A program made the translations under genes and the position numbers. Under the pieces are notes generated by a model that was not told the origin of the DNA, made no database searches, and saw only the letters and a list, made by a program, of their open reading frames with translations. 64,000 nt of DNA, from assembly GCA_020310875.1 (NCBI GenBank), contig CM035406.1:226170942-226234941 (forward strand). Reading direction: 5' to 3'. This DNA comes from Ceratopteris richardii (Eukaryota > Streptophyta > Polypodiopsida > Polypodiales > Pteridaceae). Below, piece by piece: positions 55,811 through 64,000 of the stretch. Positions within the stretch are counted from its first letter, which is position 1; each line of letters opens with the position of its first letter.

Positions 55811-57599
55811 TTATGAAATTTGCTTTACAGTACTTGCAAAACAATTTCTGCTTTTTTTTTTTTGTTCATCTATGTCATCCTTCTTTGATTGTGGAGAATT
55901 AGTAGATTTCAATTTATTAGTAGAAAAGCTCAATTTACCTTTGCCCTTTTGACTAGCTAGGAAAGCTTGATTTGCAACATGCATAATGGACTTGTTCTGC
56001 CTAGACTGATCTTCTTGCAACAAAACAGAGACTAACTCCTCAATTTTCAAGGCATTTGGATTTCCTTTCATCATCAAACGAAGAGTAAAAGCAAAACTCT
56101 CGTATGAATCAGGAAGACCATTCAGAATAGTCTGCACAAGTGAAGTGTAAGGCAAAACTTCATCAACAAAAATCAACTGTTCCTTCAAATCTTTGATCTT
56201 TGTCAAAAAACTGTCCATGGAATCTCCTTCATTCATGTGCTTACTCTCCAACTGTTTTCGGAGGTAAGCAACCATTAGGGGAAAAAGTGAACCTTGCATG
56301 GGTCTTGTAAGGATTCCTAATTTTTAGGGATTAAAATGGTTAATCTAGTGGATTAAGGGGCCATGAAAAACCACTAGTGTTATTCTCAAATAAAATACTA
56401 TTTGATAGGATTTGTATTTCAATTATCAAATGTGAAATTTTGGAGCCTTTGGATGGTTTCATTCAAAGGCTAAAATTGAATGGATGGGTCTCTAGAGAGA
56501 GAGTGGCAAAAAAGTCCGTGCGATTTTGGAGTTTATCGCGTAGACTTTTTGCACACCTTCTGCATGTTTTTTAGCCATTGGATGGAGGAAAGATCTAACG
56601 TTAGCCCGCATTTGGGGCTGATCTACAACTGCGCGCTGCTGTGAGACGTCCGATTAGGCCTTGATCTAATGGAGGAGAAGAAAAGGTGCACGGATATGTG
56701 ATCAATCCATAGGTGCATTCAAACTTTGCCCTTGGATGGTTGAGGAAATGAAAGGCCAGGATTGAAAGCACCTTTTTTATTCGGAAGTGAATGGCAGCCA
56801 TCCGATATGATGCCTCATCCAAGGGCTAACAATCAAAGGTTCCTTTTTCCCCTTTGATTCAATCTCAGCCATTGACTACCAATCTAATCCAAGGGTCTAA
56901 ATGGCTAGATGCCTTGACTTTTTCCATTCAACCTTATCCATTGATCTTTGAGCCAATCTAAGGGCCTTAATTCATTTGCAAGCTTTTGAAAACCATTCTA
57001 GCTATGAAAACCACTAGTTCTAGCTGGTTTCTTCCTCTTTGAGCACTCAAAAACAAGGGAAGCCTATGCCTAGCCTAGGTGATTAAGGGACTAGATTGTG
57101 TCCACTACCCTCTTCTCATTGGTCCATCCCTAATCACTCATTAATCTAAAAGGCCCATGCAGGGTTCATTTTTTCCCATAATGCATGAGCCTTATTCCTT
57201 GCTTGGTATGAAGTGGTAAGTGTATCCCAAGCATCCTTAGCTATTTTGCAAGAGTGAATGTGAGAAATAATGGCATGTTTAATAGAAAAGGCTATCAATG
57301 CATGTGCCAGAGCATCTCTGCCATCCCAATGAATTTTGCTCTATAGTAGGTGCAGTAGGAACTGTAGTTTGAATAGGAACATGAAGAATATCATTATCTT
57401 CAACACCATCTGCATCACCTTCAACAACTGTGTTTGCAGGTGTAATAGGAGGTTTGTCAACACCCTACACAATATTCCATAGCCCTTTTGCAACCAATAC
57501 ATGACGCATCACATAAGCCCTTAATGGGTAATTGATACCATCCAACTTATCCTCAACAGCCAACATACGCAATACATCACTACTTTCAACCATGGCCAT
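55811..57599 (-). pseudogene. Copia-A3 gag, interrupted by a TIR element
   Basis: The ATG at 57599 gives MAMVESSDVLRMLAVEDKLD and GINYPLRAYVMRHVLVAKGL, then a stop (near 57460). LYQARNKAHA-type coding is reached at 57181, where the TIR element intervenes. It resumes at 56275 with MVAYLRKQLESKHMNEGDSM, LTKIKDLKEQLIFVDEVLPY, ILNGLPDSYESFAFTLRLMM and LKIEELVSVLLQEDQSRQNK. The zinc knuckle is reduced to a Cys near the end (KKKSRNCFAS). Confidence 0.88.
56278..57178. mobile_element. 901-bp TIR transposon (MITE-like) with TA duplication
   Basis: Terminal inverted repeats of 25 bp: left 56278-56302 (ggggaaaaagtgaacc then ttgcatggg), right 57154-57178 (cccatgcag then ggttcattttttccca), with four mismatches. 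Flanked by TA at 56276-56277 and 57179-57180. The interior has no transposase frame but many diverged ccaagg/ccattgat words. TA target and non-coding interior suggest a Tc1/mariner-type (Stowaway-like) non-autonomous element, though it is long for Stowaway. Confidence 0.85.
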
Positions 57600-57920
57600 T
57601 GACTAAAATACCTTGATGCAAAAAATTGGTTGTATCTCAAGAAGTTGAACAAAACTACCTTGTCGAGTTTTGTTAAACTTGTAGCAGACTTCGAGATGCT
57701 TATAATGGAAAACCGAAACATGTATATGTCTTTGGCACAAAAAGACAAAATTGCCTACATAAGCACTCCGATAGTGCGTTCAGAGACCAAAACAAGCTTA
57801 GATCATGATTTCAGCACCACACAACAAAGTTGTTTTCTTGAGTATGCTCACCAAATTTTATACGATTATGAGACTGTGATCGAAGAGGTGTTGATGACAC
57901 CCTAGATCAAGCAGCGACCT

Positions 57921-57932
57921 GCTCTGATACCA
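57921..57932 (-). promoter_or_regulatory. primer-binding site of Copia-A3
   Basis: On the element strand tggtatcagagc, a perfect tRNA-iMet primer site two bases after the LTR end. Confidence 0.92.
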
Positions 57933-57934
57933 AT

Positions 57935-58166
57935 TGTTGGAGTTTGAGGTCTACAAAAGCATGCGAACAACACAAGAAAGAAGAAGAAGAAGCTTGGAGC
58001 ACAACACACAACACTAAATGTATTACCACTAGAATATACAAAGATAAGTAACCCATTACAGCAATAGGCATATATACAAGCCGGGGAAAAAACCTCCTAA
58101 AGAGGGAAAGAAGTGCCCCGGCGATCCTAGTGTTTTCACACACATCACTACCTAAATATATCAATA
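57935..58166 (-). repeat. 5' LTR of Copia-A3
   Basis: 232 bp, best preserved A-family LTR; plus strand tgttggagtttgaggtct to tatatcaata. A TATA-like tatatat lies at about 58070-58076. Confidence 0.88.
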
Positions 58167-59164
58167 TGTCTTTGGTCATCTATGCTCTAGACTTGAGATT
58201 ATAATATCTATGCTCTAGATTTGAGATTATAATATCTATTTTTTCTCATACTATATATTTACATATATACATATGCTACACACATAACAACCATGTCCAT
58301 TGTGTTTATAAGTATATTCACTAATCTTAGTAAGCATGTTGGCTATGCTAGTTAGAATATTGTTTGTGCTACTTAGGTGATTGTGCTACCTAGCATACTC
58401 GTTGGGCTAGTAAGCATGTATGTTATGCTAATCATTACATAGGTTCATTTTCTTTCATTATTTTTAAAGAGCTACATTCACATAGGGCGAGAGTACAGAT
58501 AGAGTTCTTTCTCTCTTCCACTGGTTGATGTGAACAAAGAATCCTAGTCGGTGATAAATAAGTCGTGAGAGTGGGTGGGACATACTATTTAGAGTGATAA
58601 ATAAGTCGTGAGAGTGGGTGGGACATACTATTTACAACTTACAAGTGTTAGTTCGATCCACTTGGTATGAACACAACCTTATTACGCTACTTTCTATGTA
58701 CCCTAACCTTTGATGTAGATGTTCTTTTATTGCTACATTTAATGTTTCTCAAATAAAATAACTTCTCTACTGTATATGGAGAGAGAGAGAGATGTCACGA
58801 CTCTCTCCAAAAATGAAAATTGAAAAAGTCAGATACGTGGCTCGTGGGACGTGTGTTCTCTCTTTTGTCAAGGGGCGACAAGAGACAAAGTCACATGAAA
58901 TAAAATATACGGCCACGAGGGGGATAGTCAAACATATGATGTCACTTGTTGTTATCTCTTTGTCAGCTTATGAGAGAGGCACAATGCCACGACTCACAAG
59001 AGCCTACAACAAATAAATTCTACGACCATGAAGGCCAAAGTCAAACAAATGACGTCACTTGTTGTTGTCTGTTTTGTCAACTTAGAGATACGTTCACATT
59101 TTGTCTACTCTATTGGATTGCAAAGGATGGAGTCACTCAATGTAGCATATGTGTGTGTCTTGTT
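58167..59164. other. intergenic DNA with three small tandem duplications
   Basis: Duplications: tctatgctctaga-type 29-bp unit at about 58178-58235; gataaataagtcgtgagagt unit of 39-42 bp at about 58552-58634; and a diverged unit of about 120 bp (acg[ag]cca, gtcaaaca, atgatgtcacttgttgtt) near 58910 and 59030. No coding sequence recognised. Confidence 0.6.
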
Positions 59165-59300
59165 TTTTTTTTTGTTTTAATAAAGAGGAAGTTCAGCCTA
59201 GGCAAAGCAATTCTATAGTGAAGGAGCATAGTGTCCTTGGGATCCTCCTATCCCATAAAGCAAGGGTGGAATGGCTTGAAGGTGCAATAATGGTGATGAT
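59165..59300 (-). mobile_element. SINE fragment, same family as 47636-47918
   Basis: A poly-T run, then taaagaggaagttcagccta, agcatagtgtccttggga and cctcctatcccataaagc match the 3' half of the 47.6-kb SINE. The tRNA head is missing. Confidence 0.65.
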
Positions 59301-59572
59301 CAGGATTTGGCAAGAAACTAATGTTTTAGAGGGAGTTACACAGAAGATCATTAGTATATATGTGTTTGTATCTATCATTGAACACAACATGAGGTAGTAT
59401 TTGTGAGCTAGTTGACAATTCCTTCTACGACTTTGATATTTCTTTTCATTTCTAAAGAAAGTTCTTTTTAGTTTTGTCCATTTTGGTGATATGGCCCAAG
59501 AAAAGAGCTTTATTGTCAACAATTCCACCTAACTATCCATTATTGAGGAAGACCTATAATTCTAAATGAGTG

Positions 59573-59775
59573 TTTTTTTTATAAGAGGTTCAGCAAGTGC
59601 CTACTCCCCTAACTTTAACTTTGAAAGTACAATTGTACAGTTGAATGGGCATAGTACTTACGAGACCCCCGTATTCCACAAAGTAGGGGTTACATTGGGT
59701 CACAACTGGTAGGCTGAGTTACAACTAGTTACAAAGCCATAACATGTCCAATTCGGGGGTTTGAACTTACATTGA
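59573..59775 (-). mobile_element. SINE copy, same family, degraded head
   Basis: Poly-T, gaggttcagcaagtgcctac, aactttgaaagtacaattgt, gggcatagtac and gggggtttgaac (B box) align with the 47.6-kb SINE along most of its body. The sequence ends just past the B box. Confidence 0.75.
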
Positions 59776-60372
59776 TATGTTTCAAGGATACTTTTAATGA
59801 GCCTTATGAGATTTATCTACAAAAATTGATGTTACATATTTTCTTGTCAACTTATTTGCTAACATTAGGGTTTTCTTTATGTACTACTCTTTATATAGTT
59901 TAATGGTTGTGTTCTTGAATTAGATCATTCTTATATATTCTCATGTAATAGAAGAAGTAGAAAAAGACTATTTTTCCTTGCCTCAATCTATGTGTTTACC
60001 TCTCCTTGTGTCTGAGAGTGTGTGAGAGCTCTCTTTCTTATCTCCATTCTTTTGACAATGAATAGGTGGGAGTGGTCTTCGACTTGAGCAAAAATCTTTC
60101 ATAGCCCTTTGTTAATCTTTTAGATCCAAAATTTCAAACTTGCATTCTATAGAAATGTAACATGCGTTCTGTTTGGCATCTATCAAATATTTTACATAAA
60201 ATTTTTAAGTGATTTTGTGTACTTTTGATACAAGAAAAGCGTGTTTTTTCCTTAATTAAATGATCAACTCATAGTGTGATAGTGTTCAAGCAAACATACT
60301 ACTTCTAATGTTTTTGTAGTATTGTAAATTATTGCAAAACTGGAAAAATACTGATAGAAGGAGTCAATTTAT
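59776..60372. other. no recognised gene
   Basis: AT-rich DNA with a TATA-like tttatatagttta near 59890. It may be LTR/leader DNA of the gag fragment that follows, but no primer site was found. Confidence 0.35.
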
Positions 60373-60640
60373 GAGTGATAAGTTGGACAAGAACAACTTT
60401 CATGCTTGGAGATTCAGAATGAAGGATTCCTTGATGGGAAAATGCTTCTAGAAGTACATAGAAGGAGGCAATGAAAACCCTCCATAGTTACCAAAGAGGA
60501 CCAATAAAGAGCATACAAAGAGTGGAATCAAGTTTTGGAACATCAATCTTACGCTATGCTTGAGGTGGATTTAATCTACATCAAAAAAGCTATGGTTTGG
60601 ATTATGCCAAAATATCCATTGAAGCATTCTTTTACCTATG
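60373..60640 (+). pseudogene. Copia-H1 gag fragment
   Basis: Plus strand: MSDKLDKNNFHAWRFRMKDS and LMGKCF, stop, KYIEGGNENPP. In shifted frames YKEWNQVLEHQSYAMLEVDL follows. This is the LDKxNFxxWRxxMKDxL start of copia Gag. Truncated after about 90 codons. Confidence 0.7.
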
Positions 60641-60830
60641 CTCATTTATAGTATTTTTGTTTTTAGATTTTTTATGGATCATTTACCATTGTAAAAACAT
60701 AGAGCTTTACAAATTTTAAGAGGATAAAAAGAGAGCTAAACTTCCACAAATTTGAGGTGGTTGAATAGCAATCAATGAATCAATCAATCACCTAAAAGTA
60801 GATCAAACTAGATCTTCACTTTTCCTAGAT

Positions 60831-61621
60831 TGTAGGAAAGTGAATTGATTCCCTCCAACAGCTAATCCTCCCTTCATTTGAATTCAAAATCCACTTGTAG
60901 AAGTCATGGACCACTTCAAGCGTCTATATAAAGACTTCAAATCACTTGCACATTACATGGAAGCAATATACATATACTTGTGGCCATCATTGTCTTGCTC
61001 CATCATTTTTTTTGCATCATCTTCTTCAACAATAGTAAGTTTGCAGAGGTTGTTGGTCTCTCTACAAAGCTTCAAATTGTATGGATGAGAACTCATTGGA
61101 AATATATTAGTGTCTAGTTTATGTATATAAGTTTTGAAGGCATTTAGTTTAGCAGATTGGGAGAAATCTTAGTTTTTCTGTCTTGGGGTCTATCTCCATG
61201 CATTCCTAAAAAATAAGAGGTACCATTGTTGAGTGTCAGGTTCATTCCAAAAGCATATTTTGCTTATTTCTTGTAATCTTGTGCATTATATACACTCAAA
61301 CATATGTGTATCACTCCTCCAAAAGGTTTTTTTCCAATTGTAATCATTTTGGCTTCTATGAACATTTGAGTTTCATTGTCTCATCCAAAGATAGTAAGTT
61401 TTTTGAGCTAGTCAATGTGCAAACCTATCTGTTTTGTATCAACTCTTTCTCCTTGATGCTCAAAAGTACATAGTGCATTTTATTTCACTTATCGCATGCG
61501 TATAAGTTCTATTTGAGTCTCCATAATCTCAAGGTCTGGTCTTATGCTAGTTGGTTGGGCCGAACTTCATCGCTTTGCAACTCACTTTTCGACCTCCTAC
61601 AAGCTTCTCCAAGTTCTTTCA
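60831..61621 (+). repeat. probable 5' LTR of Copia-H2
   Basis: tgtaggaaagtg to ttctttca, directly followed by a perfect primer site at 61623-61634 (tggtatcagagc). TATA-like tctatataaag lies near 60922. The right edge is firm, the left edge tentative. Confidence 0.6.
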
Positions 61622-61643
61622 GTGGTATCAGAGCTAGATCAAG

Positions 61644-61891
61644 ATGGGTGATGGCTTTCCATCAATGATTGAGAAGCTTGATTGACACAACTATGCGGCT
61701 TGGAAAATCAGAATGGAGGCCTATTTGCAAGGTAGAAATCTCTATTGAATTGTAACAGGTGATGAAGCTATGCCTATTCTGAGATCCAAAGGAGGACCTA
61801 CACAAGAGGAGACAAATCAGCTCACACTTTGGTGCACAAGGGATGCTCAAGCAAGGTTGTACATATTAAACTCTATCTCTGATTTTCTATT
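61644..61891 (+). pseudogene. Copia-H2 gag start, cut by the next LTR
   Basis: The ATG at 61644: MGDGFPSMIEKLD, stop, HNYAAWKIRMEAYLQGRN, IVTGDEAMPILRSKGGPTQE and TLWCTRDAQARLYILNSISD. This is a copia Gag N-terminus with two early stops. It is interrupted at 61891 by the LTR of Copia-H3. Confidence 0.8.
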
Positions 61892-62920
61892 TGTTGGTGC
61901 AAGGCAATCAACAATTGAAGTTTTGATGAAGTTTTGAAGTCAAGAATTGAAGAAAAGATCAAGATATGAAGCACGAAGAAAGTACATGTTCAGAGAATGA
62001 AGATGTGTATACATATGTACATTAACTTAGAGTTAGTTCACTTATACCTTTGTATGGTGATGAACTTGTACATATTTTCCTATATATACAAGTATAAATG
62101 TCGAGGCAAATATGAGAGAGCTTGTGAATAGAGAAATTAGAAGTTGTATGAGTCATTAGACACTTTAGAAGTGAGTAAGATCTCTCTCATCACTCAGATG
62201 TAAAGTTTTCCAGAAATGAAGAAAAGTTGCACCCGATATTTCTGAGAGTTCTCCTTCTGTATTGTATCTTTTGTGATTTTTTTTTGTAGAAGTCTAAATC
62301 TACAGTTGATTGACCTCTGTACAAATTTTCAGCTTCTAATTGTGATCAAGCTGAGAGAATTGAGTGTAGGAACATTTACATGTGTAATGAAAAGAAGAGA
62401 AGTTACAGAAGGTGCAAAATTCGATGCTAATGTTTTGGTCAATTCTCCTTCGACAGTGTAAAATTTTGAGCAAGCAAGCACTCATTCTTTAAGTTGGAAG
62501 GCAAGCTATCTATGGCTAAAAGCATTTGATTAAACGGGTTCTAGTTTGGGAGAACTAAGCTTAAGAAGTTACAGGTGTGAAAATCGACTCTAAAGAACTA
62601 CAGTTTTAGACATAGGTGACTTGTTAAGATCATTTCTCAAGATTTAAAGACTCTTTTGGAATTATTTAACTTGGAGGATGTGTGCAAACTATAGGCAACA
62701 CATTGTGCAAATTTTTATTAAAAACTTTACACATTTGACAAGTCAATAAGTGATTTATGTGCAACAGACTTTCTGTGTAGTCACCTTCTTCACAGTTTGT
62801 TCAAGATTTTGGAAATTGAGTATTAATCCTCCAAATTGGTGAAGGTTTTAAGTTATTCTTGATATATAGGTGCTCTAACTTCAAGGATAACATGTTCTTT
62901 GGAGATTAACACTCTCCATC
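61892..62920 (+). repeat. 5' LTR of Copia-H3
   Basis: 1,029 bp, tgttggtgcaaggc to actctccatca, followed at 62922-62933 by a perfect tggtatcagagc primer site. It lies inside the Copia-H2 gag. The second LTR is outside the window. Confidence 0.85.
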
Positions 62921-63143
62921 AGTGGTATCAGAGCAGGAAGCATCAAAATTGAAGAAAAGTGGATCCTGACTTCTGCAGTTATAAAGAATTCAACATTTGA
63001 AGATACAAAGGGTGAAAACTTGAAAGCAAAGCTTGAAAAGGAGGCGAGAATATATCAAGGAAGACAAAAGAAAATTCATTCAAAGCAAAGGTAACCTTAT
63101 TCCTCATAAAGCTTGAAGGATTTAATACACAGGTGAAGAAAGG

Positions 63144-64000
63144 ATGGGAGATTCTCTTCAGATAGAGAAATTGGATAGAGAGAACTATCCAGTATGAACA
63201 ATGAGGATGGAAGCTCATCTTATGAGCAAAGACATGATAGTTTATATTATAGGTGAAGAAGAAAAGCCTTCGTTCAAACATCCTAGTGTTCCAACTAGGA
63301 ATGAATTGATTTGAAGACTTGGATGAAGAGAGATGCTCAAGCTAGGAGCATTATCTATATGGGAGTTAATGACTACTTGAAACCTCATATTAGAGGTCTT
63401 GAAAGTGCAAGTGATATATGGAATGCTTTGGAGGAGCATTTCCAAAACACCACAAAGTCAATGAAGGCATCCTTGTGGGCAGAATTTACCACATTCAAGA
63501 AGAAGGCCTCTCAATTCATCTCAGATTATGTAACAAGGATGAAGGACATTGAAGATGCATTAGGAGCAGTTGATGAAGATATTGAGGAGGATAAATTGGT
63601 AAGGCAAATCCTCACAGGGTTGAGAGGTGATGACAAATGGAAGCCATTCATTTTGTCTACTCAATTATAACTAGATCATTTTACTCCTGATTTAAATCAG
63701 CTGCTAGGACACATGCTAACCTTTGAGCAGGATGTCAAAGGTGAAAGTGATAAAAGTGCAGGTCAAGCAATGTATTAAAAGGATAAGAAGAAGAATAGCA
63801 AAGGCACAACTAGCCAGGCTAACTTCCTAAGAGGAAGAGGAGGTGGCAAAGGTAGAGGAAGAGGCAGAAGTAGTAAAGATGGAGTCAAAGCTTGTTGGAT
63901 TTGTGGTAAGACAAATCACTTAGCTCATGATTGTTGGCATAATACTCAAAATAATGGTGGATATAATTAGAACTTTAATTCAAGAGGAAAAGGTGGCAGA
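63144..64000 (+). pseudogene. Copia-H3 gag, runs off the window
   Basis: The ATG at 63144: MGDSLQIEKLDRENYPV, stop, TMRMEAHLMSKDMIVYIIGE. A frameshift near 63305 leads to RDAQARSIIYMGVNDYLKPH, DIWNALEEHFQNTTKSMKAS, WAEFTTFKKKASQFISDYVT and ILTGLRGDDKWKPFILSTQL. A stop at 63670 follows, then LNQLLGHMLTFEQDVKGE and, after a Gly/Arg-rich stretch, a perfect knuckle CWICGKTNHLAHDC. It is closely related to Copia-D Gag although its LTR differs. The element continues beyond 64000. Confidence 0.88.

Larger units (their letters stand above)
54390..58166 (-). mobile_element. Copia-A3, 3'-truncated Ty1/copia element
   Basis: Minus strand: 5' LTR 57935-58166, primer site (plus gctctgatacca, 57921-57932), gag from 57599, protease, GAG-pre-integrase, integrase tail and the pre-RT word MADMQSEYDRIMQNGNWTL. 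It stops at KKAIGC near 54390, where the Gag-only array begins. RT, RNase H and the 3' LTR are missing. A TIR element (56278-57178) sits in gag. It is the best preserved of the four A-family copies but still carries stops and lacks the integrase core. Confidence 0.9.

Overview
This window reads as nuclear DNA of a land plant with a large, repeat-rich genome. The evidence is a receptor-like kinase gene with spliceosomal introns (one of 8.3 kb), many Ty1/copia elements primed by initiator tRNA-Met, tRNA-derived SINEs, a plant L1-type LINE ORF1, and long CT and TA microsatellites. The long intron and old repeats would fit a gymnosperm or fern, but nothing here fixes the lineage. There are no rRNA genes, true tRNA genes, CRISPR arrays or prokaryotic operons. 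Element labels (Copia-A to Copia-H, LTR-C) are mine.

Layout. 0-5.3 kb: AT-rich DNA with a decayed Ty3-like gag and a compound CT microsatellite/minisatellite block. 5.3-13.4 kb: a mosaic of copia fragments (A1 minus, G plus, F plus, A2 minus). 13.4-17.5 kb: no recognised gene. 17.56-27.96 kb, minus strand: the one convincing host gene, a wall-associated-kinase-like (WAKL) receptor kinase of 657 residues. It has three exons, and its 8.3-kb first intron holds copia and SINE-like debris. 28-33 kb: gene flank, a short SINE with target-site duplication (TSD), TA arrays and tandem duplications.

33.15-50.84 kb is a nested stack of insertions. A plus-strand Copia-A4 is split by Copia-B (TSD ttatt). 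Copia-B is split in its reverse transcriptase by a short-LTR non-autonomous element, LTR-C. LTR-C is split inside a 123-codon ORF by a complete minus-strand Copia-D (TSD agatg, both LTRs, primer-binding site and polypurine tract). The 3' LTR of Copia-B also carries a 2.5-kb LINE 5' segment that itself holds a SINE with a perfect 16-bp TSD.

51.4-54.4 kb: a tandem 1.53-kb repeat in which a short Gag-only reading frame alternates with an LTR-like block, with a minisatellite inside what may be an intron. 54.4-58.2 kb: minus-strand Copia-A3, its gag split by a 901-bp terminal-inverted-repeat element whose TA duplication explains the frame. 58.2-64 kb: short duplications, SINE pieces and three successive copia gag/LTR starts, the last running off the window.

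All retroelement coding regions carry stops, frameshifts or deletions, so none looks autonomous. Only the WAKL gene, and more weakly the Gag-only unit, look capable of making a protein. The best candidates for something undescribed are LTR-C with its orphan ORF and the Gag-only tandem element with its putative minisatellite-bearing intron.
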